From NCBI GenBank assembly GCA_964590195.1, contig CAZPWJ010000003.1, positions 59,164-123,163 on the forward strand: a stretch of DNA of 64,000 nt, written 5' to 3'. The translations under genes were made by a program, and so were the position numbers. Shown in pieces: positions 24,753 through 32,438 of this stretch. The number at the start of each line of letters is the position of its first letter. The first letter of the stretch is position 1. The notes beneath the pieces are model-generated. The model had not been told where the DNA came from. It made no database searches and worked only from the letters and a program-made list of their open reading frames with translations. This DNA comes from GCA-2731375 sp964590195. Lineage in GTDB: Bacteria > Pseudomonadota > Alphaproteobacteria > GCA-2731375.

Positions 24753-24763
24753 TGGTAATACCA
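24753..24763. promoter_or_regulatory. Candidate GntR/FadR-subfamily operator
   Basis: TGGTAATACCA is a perfect inverted repeat (TGGTA-A-TACCA) ending 40 bases before the carboxyltransferase ATG. TGGT-N3-ACCA is the form recognised by FadR-subfamily GntR regulators, many of which respond to acyl-CoA or organic acids. No such regulator gene lies in the window, so the assignment is inferred from pattern only. A ribosome site GGAGG lies between it and the ATG at 24804. Confidence 0.35.
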
Positions 24764-24803
24764 ATGACCGAATTCATACCCGATCGAATGGAGGAAACGG
24801 CCA

Positions 24804-26351
24804 ATGTCATGGCAAGCGGAACTTGATGAGTTGAAGCGGCGCGAGGCCTACGCCGAGAAACTTGGCGGCGAGATGCGGGTCAAGCGGCAGAAGGACGGCG
24901 GCCGCTATACCATCCGCGAACGGATCGATTTGCTCGCCGACGACGGCTCCTTCCATGAAATCGGCAAGATCGCCGGCATGGCCGCTTACGACGGTGAGAA
25001 CGACCTGGAAGATTTCACCCCCTCCAACTTCGTCTTTGGCCGGGCCCGCCTGAACGGACGGCAAGTGGTCATCGCCGGCGACGATTTCACCGTGCGCGGC
25101 GGCTCGGCCGATGCCACCATCAAGGAAAAGCATCTCAACGCCGAGGCCATGGCGAACGCGCTGCAACTGCCCCTGGTCCGCCTGGTCGAAGGCTCGGGCG
25201 GCGGCGGCTCGGTCAAGACCATCGAGACCACGGGCCGGGCCAATGTGCCCGGCGTCGCGGGCTGGGACATGGTGGTGGCCAATATGGGCACGGTGCCGCG
25301 GGTGGCGCTGGGGCTGGGCTCGGTCGCCGGCCTGGGCGCGGCGCATCTGGCTGCCTCGCACTATTCGGTGATGCTGAAGGAGAAATCCGCGATGTTCGTC
25401 GCCGGCCCGCCGGTGGTGGAACGGATCGGCCAGAAATTGACCAAGAACGAGCTGGGCGGCTACAAGATCCAGCTGCGCGCCGGCGCCGTCGATCATGCGG
25501 TCAACACCGAGGAGGAGGCGTTTGAATGCGCCCGGCGCTTCCTCTCCTACCTGCCGCAATCGGTCCATGAATTGCCGGCAAGGGTCGACCCCACGGACGA
25601 TCCCAATCGGCGGGTTGACTGGCTGATCGATGCCATTCCCCGGGACATTCGCAAGATCTACAAGATGCGTCCCATCGTCAAAGCCCTGGTCGATGAAGGC
25701 TCGTTCTTCGAGATCGGCAAGGAGTACGGCAAATCGGTGATCACCGGGCTGGCCCGCCTGGACGGCTGGCCGGTTGCCTTCATGGCCTCGGACCCCATGT
25801 CCTATGGCGGCTGCTGGACGGCGGATACCTGCCGCAAGGTACAGAAATTCGTCGATCTGGCGGAAACCTTCCATCTTCCCATTGTCAATTTGTCCGATTG
25901 TCCCGGCTTTCAGGTTGGCCTCGAGGCGGAACAGAGCGGCGTCATCAAGGAAGGTGTGCGCGCCATGAGCGCCATCTGGCAGACAACGGTGCCGTGGTGC
26001 ACGATGATTATCCGCAATGTGTTCGGTGTCGCGGGCGCGGCCCATACGGTGGGCGGCCGCTATACCACCCGTTATGCCTGGCCGTCGGGCCGCTGGGGCT
26101 CGCTGCCCCTGGAAGGCGGCATCGAGGCCGCTTACAGCGCCGATATCGCGGCGGCGGAGGATCCGGACGCCGAGTTGGATATAATCACCGAGCGGCTAGA
26201 GAAACTGCGCTCGCCCTTCCGTTCGGCGGAAACTTTCTGGATCGAGGAAATCATCGATCCCCGCGACACCCGGGGCCTTCTGTGTGATTTCGCCAATACG
26301 GCCGCACCCCTGCGGACGACCGGAACATCATCCCACGCCATGCGCCCCTGA
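24804..26351 (+). CDS. Acyl-CoA carboxylase carboxyltransferase subunit
   Basis: This 515-residue protein is a carboxyltransferase beta-type subunit like those of propionyl-, methylcrotonyl- or geranyl-CoA carboxylases, which move CO2 from carboxybiotin to an acyl-CoA. N-terminal crotonase-like repeat: RYTIRERIDLLADDGSFHEI and a Gly-rich oxyanion region LVEGSGGGGSVKT. C-terminal repeat: YGKSVITGLARLDGWPVAFM, LSDCPGFQVG and MIIRNVFGVAGAAHTVG. The acyl chain cannot be predicted. No biotin carboxylase subunit is adjacent, so its partner must be elsewhere. The strong ribosome site GGAGGAAA precedes ATG 24804. Neighbouring hydroxyacyl-CoA dehydrogenase and ETF genes suggest acyl-CoA metabolism. 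Confidence 0.9.
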   Translation: MSWQAELDELKRREAYAEKLGGEMRVKRQKDGGRYTIRERIDLLADDGSFHEIGKIAGMAAYDGENDLEDFTPSNFVFGRARLNGRQVVIAGDDFTVRGGSADATIKEKHLNAEAMANALQLPLVRLVEGSGGGGSVKTIETTGRANVPGVAGWDMVVANMGTVPRVALGLGSVAGLGAAHLAASHYSVMLKEKSAMFVAGPPVVERIGQKLTKNELGGYKIQLRAGAVDHAVNTEEEAFECARRFLSYLPQSVHELPARVDPTDDPNRRVDWLIDAIPRDIRKIYKMRPIVKALVDEGSFFEIGKEYGKSVITGLARLDGWPVAFMASDPMSYGGCWTADTCRKVQKFVDLAETFHLPIVNLSDCPGFQVGLEAEQSGVIKEGVRAMSAIWQTTVPWCTMIIRNVFGVAGAAHTVGGRYTTRYAWPSGRWGSLPLEGGIEAAYSADIAAAEDPDAELDIITERLEKLRSPFRSAETFWIEEIIDPRDTRGLLCDFANTAAPLRTTGTSSHAMRP

Positions 26352-26455
26352 AGCCTGCTCCAGTGCCCGAAATTGCCCGTTTTTGGCGATTTTCAACGAA
26401 TCGGCATTGTCGCTTGAACCGCCCAGGTTTTTGATTATGTTAAATAATCTGGCGC

Positions 26456-26578
26456 ATGATTGTTGGATTTCGACAGATGGCGAGAAACAACGAGCAAAAA
26501 TTCGTGCTGGCCGTCACCGTGATCGTCGGGGCGGCTGTATTGCTGATTGGCCTGCTGGGCGTTTGGAACTCGATTTAG
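26456..26578 (+). CDS. Small single-span membrane protein
   Basis: A 40-codon frame (or 33 codons from a second ATG at 26477) encodes a charged N-terminus, RQMARNNEQK, followed by one hydrophobic helix, FVLAVTVIVGAAVLLIGLLG, and the short tail VWNSI. This is the layout of single-span inner-membrane microproteins. The stop codon TAG lies at the very edge of the palindromic repeat starting at 26577, so the original end may have been altered by repeat insertion. It lies alone in a 419-base spacer; the rest of the spacer, 26352-26455 and 26677-26770, holds nothing I recognise. Confidence 0.5.
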   Translation: MIVGFRQMARNNEQKFVLAVTVIVGAAVLLIGLLGVWNSI

Positions 26579-26637
26579 AGCAATTCCGGTCGAATGTGAA
26601 TCGCGAAGCGATTCTAAATGATTGGAAAAATTGCTCT
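26577..26637. repeat. Palindromic repeat element, module 1
   Basis: A 61-base element is bounded by AGAGCAATT (26577-26585) and its exact inverse AATTGCTCT (26629-26637). It contains an inner perfect hairpin GAATCGC-GAA-GCGATTC at 26598-26614. The nested inverted repeats resemble intergenic palindromic elements (REP/MITE-like) scattered in alphaproteobacterial genomes. Module 2 lies 14 bases further on. Confidence 0.6.
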
Positions 26638-26651
26638 ATTCTTAAGAGTCT

Positions 26652-26676
26652 GAGCATTTCCGATTTGGAAATGCTC
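26652..26676. repeat. Palindromic repeat element, module 2
   Basis: A perfect 10-base stem GAGCATTTCC / GGAAATGCTC with a 5-base loop. The outer bases (GAGCA-TTTCC) resemble the end of module 1 (GAGCA-ATTCC), so the two modules may belong to one composite element. It could also act as a transcript-end hairpin for the small membrane gene, although no T-tract follows. Confidence 0.6.
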
Positions 26677-26770
26677 CCGAGCCCTTCGCAGCCAGACCGC
26701 ATAGGATCAACCGGCGCCGATAGGCGGCGGCCCGCGGCGGTGTCTTGTCGCGCCGCTCTATCGCGTCGGT

Positions 26771-27646
26771 TTATCGAGTTGGAACCGGCTTTTCGCCTTG
26801 ATAGTCGTAAAAGCCGCGCCCGGATTTCCGTCCCAGCCAGCCGGCTTCGACGTATTTCACCAATAAGGGACAAGGCCGGTACTTGGTATCGCCCAGTCCT
26901 TCGTAGAGCACCTGCATGATCGCCAGGCAGGTGTCCAGGCCGATGAAATCAGCCAGCTGCAATGGCCCCATGCGATGGTTGGCGCCCAGGCGCATGGCGC
27001 TGTCGATACCTTCGACCGTGCCCACGCCCTCGTACAGGGTATAGATCGCCTCGTTGATCATGGGCACCAGGATGCGATTGACGATAAAGGCAGGAAAATC
27101 CTCGGCATTTGTGGGGATTTTGCCGATTTTCAAGACAATCTCGCGCACCGCGTCAAAGGTCGGGCTGTCCGTGGCGATACCTCGGATCAGCTCCACCAGT
27201 TCCATCATCGGCACCGGGTTCATGAAATGCATGCCCATGAACTTTTCCGGCCGTCCGGAGACGGCGGCCAAGCGGGTGATGGAAATGGACGAGGTATTGG
27301 TGGCGATCAAACCTTCCGGTTTCAGGATCGGACCCAGATCGGTCAGGATCTGCCGTTTGATGTCCTCGTCTTCCGAGGCCGCTTCGATGACCAGATCCGC
27401 GTTGCTCAGTTCCGGCAAACCGGCGACGGTCTTGATCCGGGAGAGGGAATCGGCCATTTCGACCTCGTCCAGCTTGCCCCGGCCAACCTGGCGGCTCATG
27501 TTGCCCTCGATCACCTTCATCGCTTTCTGCATCTGAGCGTTGGAAGTATCGGTCAGCATGACGTCATAACCGCCGACGGCAAGCACATGGGCAATACCGC
27601 TGCCCATCTGCCCCGCGCCGACAATGCCAATATTCTGGATCATCAA
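26771..27646 (-). CDS. 3-hydroxybutyryl-CoA (3-hydroxyacyl-CoA) dehydrogenase
   Basis: This 291-residue NAD-dependent enzyme oxidises (S)-3-hydroxyacyl-CoA. The Rossmann motif is IGIVGAGQMGSGIAHVLA at about residues 6-23. The catalytic His region is MGMHFMNPVPMMELVELI, followed by a conserved Asn/Ser pattern and the C-terminal domain with NRILVPMINEAIYTLYEGVG and YEGLGDTKYRPCPLL. It lacks an attached enoyl-CoA hydratase domain, so it is the single-function type used in butanoate or PHB-linked metabolism and beta-oxidation. It lies 43 bases downstream of etfA on the same strand, the usual alphaproteobacterial order etfB-etfA-hbd. Confidence 0.94.
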   Translation of the reverse strand: MMIQNIGIVGAGQMGSGIAHVLAVGGYDVMLTDTSNAQMQKAMKVIEGNMSRQVGRGKLDEVEMADSLSRIKTVAGLPELSNADLVIEAASEDEDIKRQILTDLGPILKPEGLIATNTSSISITRLAAVSGRPEKFMGMHFMNPVPMMELVELIRGIATDSPTFDAVREIVLKIGKIPTNAEDFPAFIVNRILVPMINEAIYTLYEGVGTVEGIDSAMRLGANHRMGPLQLADFIGLDTCLAIMQVLYEGLGDTKYRPCPLLVKYVEAGWLGRKSGRGFYDYQGEKPVPTR

Positions 27647-27689
27647 ATTTCCTTCTACTGGCGTCTACCGCCCGTGTTGCCGCTAGCCG

Positions 27690-28637
27690 CTAAGCCGGCG
27701 GCAGCTTCTTCAGCTCTTCTTCCAACTCCGGCACCGCCTTGAACAGATCGGCGACGAGGCCGTAATCAGCGACCTGGAAGATCGGCGCCTCTTCATCCTT
27801 GTTGATGGCGACGATGACCTTGCTGTCCTTCATGCCGGCCAGATGCTGAATGGCACCCGAAATGCCGACCGCGATATACAGCTCCGGCGCCACCACCTTG
27901 CCGGTTTGCCCGACCTGGTAGTCGTTGGGCACGAAACCCGCATCGACCGCCGCGCGGGAGGCCCCGACCGCGGCGCCAAGCTGATCGGCGACCGCCTCGA
28001 TAATCGGGAAGTTGTCGCCCGACTGCATGCCGCGCCCGCCCGAAATGATGGTCTTCGCCGCCGTCAGTTCCGGCCGCTCGGACTTGGACAGTTCCTCGCC
28101 CACGAAGGTGGACAGGCCCGGATCGCCGGCCGCGGCGACGCTTTCAACGGCGGCTGAACCACCCTCGGCGGCGGCTTTTTCAAAGCCCGTGGCGCGGATC
28201 GTGATGATCTTGATGGCGTCCGCCGACTGCACCGTCGCCATGGCGTTGCCGGCATAGATCGGCCGCACGAACGTATCGGGGCCTTCGATGCCGGAAATCT
28301 CCGATATCTGGCTGACATCCAACAGCGCCGCGACACGGGGCATGAAGTTCTTGCCGACCGTATTGGCGACGGCCATCACGGCGCCGTAGTTTTGCGCCAG
28401 GGGTACCACCAGATCGGCCATGGGCTCGGCCACCATGTTGGCATAGATGGCATCATCGGCGACCAGCACCTTGGCCACGCCGGCGACCTTCGCCGCCGCT
28501 TCGCCAACCGCGCCACAGCCACTGCCCGCGACTAGGACATCCACGTCGCCGCCCAATTGCCCGGCGGCCGTGACGGCGGCCAGGGTCGCCGGCTTCAGCT
28601 CGGCATTATCATGTTCTGCAATTACCAGGACGGACAT
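27690..28637 (-). CDS. etfA: Electron transfer flavoprotein subunit alpha
   Basis: EtfA binds FAD and, with EtfB, carries electrons from acyl-CoA dehydrogenases to ETF-ubiquinone oxidoreductase. The 315-residue protein has the C-terminal FAD domain with SGGRGMQSGDNF, GASRAAVDAGFVPNDYQVGQ, TGKVVAPELYIAVGISGAI and HLAGMKDSKVIVAINKDEEA, all strongly conserved. The start codon overlaps the etfB stop by one base (TAATG), which indicates coupled translation and equal amounts of both subunits. Confidence 0.97.
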   Translation of the reverse strand: MSVLVIAEHDNAELKPATLAAVTAAGQLGGDVDVLVAGSGCGAVGEAAAKVAGVAKVLVADDAIYANMVAEPMADLVVPLAQNYGAVMAVANTVGKNFMPRVAALLDVSQISEISGIEGPDTFVRPIYAGNAMATVQSADAIKIITIRATGFEKAAAEGGSAAVESVAAAGDPGLSTFVGEELSKSERPELTAAKTIISGGRGMQSGDNFPIIEAVADQLGAAVGASRAAVDAGFVPNDYQVGQTGKVVAPELYIAVGISGAIQHLAGMKDSKVIVAINKDEEAPIFQVADYGLVADLFKAVPELEEELKKLPPA

Positions 28638-29386
28638 TAGATTACCCCCGCTTCGTTACGCAATTTACTCACCAATTCAGCCACATCCTCAACAATCACG
28701 CCGGCCTGGCGGGTTGGCGGGTCCTGCACCTTCAAGGTGGTCAGGCGCGGCGCCGTCTCGACACCCAGATCTTCCGGGGTTTTTTCGTCAATGGGCTTTT
28801 TCTTGGCCTTCATGATGTTCGGCAACGAAGCATAGCGCGGCTCGTTCAGGCGCAGATCGGTAGTGACGATCATCGGCAGCTTCAGCTCCAGGGTCTGCAG
28901 ACCGCCGTCCACTTCCCGGGTCACGTTGGCCGAACCATCGCCGAGCTTGATCTCGGAGGCGAAGGTGCCCTGGGCCCAGCCCAGCAGCGCCGCCAGCATC
29001 TGGCCGGTCTGGTTGCAGTCATCATCGATTGCCTGTTTGCCCAGGATCACCAGACCCGGCTGTTCCTCGTCCACCACGGCCTTCATCAACTTGGCCACGT
29101 GCAGGGGTTCCAGTTCCTCGTCGGTCTTGACCAGGATGCCGCGGTCGGCGCCCATGGCCAGGGCGGTGCGGATGGTTTCCTGACACTGCTGCACGCCGAT
29201 CGAGATGGCGACGACTTCGTCGACCAAGCCGGCCTCTTTCATGCGCAGCGCCTCTTCGACGGCAATTTCATCGAAGGGGTTCATGGACATTTTGACATTC
29301 GACAGATCAACGCCGGTCTGATCGGCCTTGACCCGGATCTTGACGTTGTAGTCAACCACGCGCTTGACGGCGACGAGAACTTTCAT
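28637..29386 (-). CDS. etfB: Electron transfer flavoprotein subunit beta
   Basis: EtfB binds AMP and pairs with EtfA. The protein of 249 residues starts MKVLVAVKRVVDYNVKIRVK and has the conserved LSMNPFDEIAVEEALRMKE-type region, VAKLMKAVVDEEQPGLVILGKQ, and a C-terminal arm that wraps round EtfA (VQDPPTRQAGVIVEDVAEL). ATG 29386 is preferred over an in-frame upstream codon at 29401 because the family starts with MKVLV, and an AGAGG ribosome site lies upstream. First gene of the etfB-etfA-hbd unit. Confidence 0.96.
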   Translation of the reverse strand: MKVLVAVKRVVDYNVKIRVKADQTGVDLSNVKMSMNPFDEIAVEEALRMKEAGLVDEVVAISIGVQQCQETIRTALAMGADRGILVKTDEELEPLHVAKLMKAVVDEEQPGLVILGKQAIDDDCNQTGQMLAALLGWAQGTFASEIKLGDGSANVTREVDGGLQTLELKLPMIVTTDLRLNEPRYASLPNIMKAKKKPIDEKTPEDLGVETAPRLTTLKVQDPPTRQAGVIVEDVAELVSKLRNEAGVI

Positions 29387-29560
29387 CAGCAGCCTCTTCA
29401 CTCAGGGGAATGGGACTTCCGGTGACGTGGGGCCCTGCGCCCATGCACCGGGCGGACGGATTATCACGCCCGCAGGTTTATGCTGCGCCGCAAAATAGTG
29501 AAGCCAACAGGGCGAGTCAACGCGTGGCTCGCTTCATCGCGGCAAAAGGCCGCATATGGC

Positions 29561-29998
29561 TTATTCCTCGGTAAAAAGGGGCTCCATGGGCTCCGCTGTC
29601 GAGAGAAATTCCAACAGATTGCCGTCAGGATCCCGGAAATATACCGATTGCCCCCAAACCCCATCGGCTGCCGAGCGCGGTACCGGTCCCTCGATGATCT
29701 CGATGCCGGCCTGGCGCAGGTGCGCCTCGGCCTCGGCGATGGTGCCGTCCCAACGGAAACAGATATCCAAGGTACCGGCCCGCAAGGTTTCGGCTACTAT
29801 ATACGCCGGCTTGTCGAGATATTGCAGATTAATCACGGCGCCGCCCAGTTCGACGGGCAGAACCGGCAATTCGCCCTTGCGAAAGCGCTCTAGATAGCGT
29901 GGCCGGCCGCCCAGGATGTCGCAATAGAACTTGATGGAGCGCTCCATATCGGCGGCCATGACGACCGCATGATCAATGGTACGGATTTGCAGGCTCAT
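29561..29998 (-). CDS. VOC-superfamily (glyoxalase-like) protein
   Basis: This 145-residue vicinal-oxygen-chelate protein has two beta-alpha-beta-beta-beta units. TIDHAVVMAADMERSIKFYC carries the first metal-ligand His, and SVYFRDPDGNLLEFLS carries the last Glu ligand. VOC proteins include glyoxalases, extradiol dioxygenases and resistance proteins, and nothing here fixes which. The start at ATG 29998 (MSLQIRTIDHA) is preferred to a codon four positions upstream. It diverges from the isomerase gene at 30075 and may share its control region. Confidence 0.85.
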   Translation of the reverse strand: MSLQIRTIDHAVVMAADMERSIKFYCDILGGRPRYLERFRKGELPVLPVELGGAVINLQYLDKPAYIVAETLRAGTLDICFRWDGTIAEAEAHLRQAGIEIIEGPVPRSAADGVWGQSVYFRDPDGNLLEFLSTAEPMEPLFTEE

Positions 29999-30074
29999 GC
30001 GGATCTCCAATTCGTGTGGTTATTTTGTGTGGTAATAGTGTCGCTGACAATTCGTAGACAGATTGGAGCAAAGC

Positions 30075-30698
30075 ATGTCCGAGATCGAGTATTTCTATGC
30101 CGCCCATTCCATATTCGCCTATTTGGGCTCGGCTCGGTTCATGGAAATCGCCAAGGCCGCCGGCCGCACCATCGTGCACCGGCCCATTGATCTGAACCAA
30201 TCGGTGCCGGCGGCGGGGGCCTCGCCTTTTACCGAACGCAGCCCAAAGCACCGGGCCTATTTTTTCAGGCGCGAGATCGACCGCTGGGCCGAAGAGCGCA
30301 ACGCCCCGGTGATGGACGGCTTTCCCCAACACCACCGGGTAGACATGTCATTGTGCAACGGCATGGTGATCGCCGGCGTGGACCAGGGCCTGAACGTTGA
30401 CCGGCTGGCGCACGAGATGCTGCGCGCCCATTGGCAGGACGATGCGGACCTGGCCGACCGGGATACCTTGGTTCGAATCGCGCGAAATGTGGATGTTGAC
30501 CCCGAACCCCTGCTGGAGGCCGCCCTGGGGGCGGAGATCCAGGCCGCCTATCAGGCCAATACGGACGAGGCCATTGAACGTTCGGTGTTCGGCTCGCCGA
30601 CCTATTTCGTGGACGGCGATATGTTTTACGGCCAGGACCGCCTGGAGATGGTGGAGCGGGCCCTGCGCCAACCCTATGCGCCATCGAAGATCGCCTGA
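30075..30698 (+). CDS. 2-hydroxychromene-2-carboxylate isomerase-like (DsbA-fold) protein
   Basis: This is a 207-residue kappa-class GST/DsbA-fold protein. It has EYFYAAHSIFAYLGSARF at the N-terminus, where family members carry the Ser that binds glutathione, and GSPTYFVDGDMFYGQDRLEM near the C-terminus. Known relatives isomerise 2-hydroxychromene-2-carboxylate in naphthalene-type breakdown, but many act on other glutathione adducts. The middle has PQHHRVDMSLCNGMVIAG. The stop overlaps the next start by one base (TGATG), so it is translated together with the DehI-like gene. Substrate unknown. Confidence 0.85.
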   Translation: MSEIEYFYAAHSIFAYLGSARFMEIAKAAGRTIVHRPIDLNQSVPAAGASPFTERSPKHRAYFFRREIDRWAEERNAPVMDGFPQHHRVDMSLCNGMVIAGVDQGLNVDRLAHEMLRAHWQDDADLADRDTLVRIARNVDVDPEPLLEAALGAEIQAAYQANTDEAIERSVFGSPTYFVDGDMFYGQDRLEMVERALRQPYAPSKIA

Positions 30699-31537
30699 TG
30701 GCCGGCGGACGAGGCGAAAAACTGGGCCGCGATCCGGTCTCGGCCATCTCCGAGACCGAGGCCACGGGCGAGACGGCCGCGATCTTCGCCGATATCCGCG
30801 CCAGCATGGAAATCCCGCTGATCACCTCGATCTGGCGTTCGCTGTATGATGTCGAGAACGGCCTGCCCACGGCCTGGCGGGCGGTGAAGCCGATTTATCG
30901 GAGCGGACAGGCGGCACCTGCCCTGGCGCGGGTGATCGCGGCGGCTGATCTGCCGGTACCCGAACCGCTGGTACCGGGACAATTGGCCTGCGCCGGCATC
31001 GGGGCCGATGATCTGGCGGCGATCCGCGCCATCGTCGATGCCTATAACCGCTCCAACGGCATGAACATGCTGGCCCTGACGGCTCTGGTCGTGACGCCGG
31101 CAGGCGCGCGGCCGGATGATCCCGTTCCAGCGCCACTGGACTGGCCCGAACTGCGCCCGCTGTTGGCCCAGGAAGACATAGACTCAGCACCTTGGGCGCT
31201 GCTGAACGAGATCAGGCATCTCGGCTATCGGGGCCCGCGCCGGGACAATGCCGTCCTGGCCACCCTATGGCGCCATTTGGCCCATTGGCCGGGCCTGCTG
31301 GCCCTGATCCAGTCCGGGTTTGCGCCTTTGCGGGAAGATGGCGGCATTGTGCGCGGTTGCCAACAGGTCCATGAACTGGCGCAAAGCGAAGGTGCCCGCC
31401 TGGCCCAATTTGAACCGGATACCTCGGCGCTGCCGGAAAATGCGCGAAAAATGATCGCCGCCTATGTAGGCAGCCCCGGTGCCGTGGCCCATATGGTCAC
31501 CCTGGGCCATGCCCTGGCGCGTTGGCTAAAGCCCTAA
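30698..31537 (+). CDS. DehI-like (group I 2-haloacid dehalogenase family) protein
   Basis: This 279-residue all-helical protein resembles DehI, a group I 2-haloacid dehalogenase built from two similar halves. ETAAIFADIRASMEIPLITS is followed by WRSLYDVENGLPTAWRAVKP in half one, then YNRSNGMNMLALTALVV. In half two, LNEIRHLGYRGPRRDNAVLA is followed by LWRHLAHWPGLLALI. Asp183 in GPRRDN falls where I place the Asp that DehI uses to activate water (alignment by eye). Most genomic relatives are untested and may not act on haloacids. One-base overlap with the upstream isomerase gene. Its stop overlaps the convergent adenosyltransferase stop. Confidence 0.72.
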   Translation: MAGGRGEKLGRDPVSAISETEATGETAAIFADIRASMEIPLITSIWRSLYDVENGLPTAWRAVKPIYRSGQAAPALARVIAAADLPVPEPLVPGQLACAGIGADDLAAIRAIVDAYNRSNGMNMLALTALVVTPAGARPDDPVPAPLDWPELRPLLAQEDIDSAPWALLNEIRHLGYRGPRRDNAVLATLWRHLAHWPGLLALIQSGFAPLREDGGIVRGCQQVHELAQSEGARLAQFEPDTSALPENARKMIAAYVGSPGAVAHMVTLGHALARWLKP

Positions 31538-32097
31538 CGGTTGGCGCCGGGCAGCCACAGGATATCGGCGGCGCCGTCGTCGTTGGCGTGGCGGGCCAGC
31601 TGGAACAAGTGGTCGGACAGGCGGTTCAGATAACGCAGTGCGGCGGGATTTATTTCCACCTGGCCCGACAATGTGGCCGCCAGCCGCTCGGCGCGCCGCG
31701 CCACGGTACGGCCCAGATGCAGATGCGCCGCCAATGGAGTGCCGCCGGGCAGAACAAATGAATTCAAAGTCGCCAGGGCCTCGCCCATTTGGTCGATTTC
31801 CTGCTCCAAGCGCTCCACCTGGGCATCGACGATGCGCAGCGGCGGATACTTTGGCTCCTCGACAATGGGCGTCGCCAGATCGGCGCCCAGGTCGAACAGG
31901 TCGTGCTGAATGCGGGCCAGCATGGCCTCCGCCTCGCCATCCGCATGCAGACGGGCCAGGCCAATCACCGCGTTCAATTCATCCACATCGCCATAGGCGG
32001 CGACCCGACCGTCATCCTTGGCCACCCGGCTGCCGTCGCTCAACGAAGTCTGGCCGCCGTCGCCGCCGCGGGTATAGATTTTTGTCAGCTTGACCAT
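31534..32097 (-). CDS. Cob(I)alamin adenosyltransferase, PduO type
   Basis: PduO-type enzymes transfer the adenosyl group of ATP to cob(I)alamin to make coenzyme B12. The 187-residue helical-bundle protein starts KLTKIYTRGGDGGQTSLSDG, the ATP-binding loop, followed by KDDGRVAAYGDVDELNAVIG. The later blocks FVLPGGTPLAAHLHLGRTVA-RRAER and LNRLSDHLFQLAR are family signatures. Adenosylcobalamin would serve mutases such as methylmalonyl-CoA mutase, which fits the carboxylase and acyl-CoA genes nearby. It is 12 bases downstream of the HIG1-like gene, on the same strand. Confidence 0.93.
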   Translation of the reverse strand: MVKLTKIYTRGGDGGQTSLSDGSRVAKDDGRVAAYGDVDELNAVIGLARLHADGEAEAMLARIQHDLFDLGADLATPIVEEPKYPPLRIVDAQVERLEQEIDQMGEALATLNSFVLPGGTPLAAHLHLGRTVARRAERLAATLSGQVEINPAALRYLNRLSDHLFQLARHANDDGAADILWLPGANR

Positions 32098-32109
32098 CTG
32101 GTCTACTAC

Positions 32110-32307
32110 CTAAGCCTGGTTTGCGAAAAACAACATCACCATGATGCCGACGGCCACCAGTTGCAAGATTATGCGCCAGCGCATCAGCTTGTTGCCATGC
32201 TTGGCATTGAACGCGCCACCCCGGCCCATGCCGTAAACGCCCATTAACAGGACGCCCAGCACGGCGACCAGGGCAATAACCAAAACTACCGTCAACACAC
32301 CGGACAT
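32110..32307 (-). CDS. HIG1/twin-transmembrane small membrane protein
   Basis: This 65-residue protein has two hydrophobic helices, VLTVVLVIALVAVLGVLLMG and RIILQLVAVGIMVMLFF. They flank a positively charged loop, GGAFNAKHGNKLMRWR, which is the hallmark of the HIG1 / twin-transmembrane family. Some relatives associate with cytochrome oxidase, but the role in bacteria is not settled. Adjacent to the PduO gene (12 bases), a pairing common in alphaproteobacteria. It diverges from the MFS transporter gene. Confidence 0.88.
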   Translation of the reverse strand: MSGVLTVVLVIALVAVLGVLLMGVYGMGRGGAFNAKHGNKLMRWRIILQLVAVGIMVMLFFANQA

Positions 32308-32438
32308 GACGATCCCCCAAAAAGAAAGCAGCCTGATGGCACATCGTCGCCGGTTCTGCTATGATCATAATAGAAAAACACACCGCCAGTCCTAACATGA
32401 AACCGTGGCTGCCGGACAAAGTTGTTTGGGGGGCTTGC

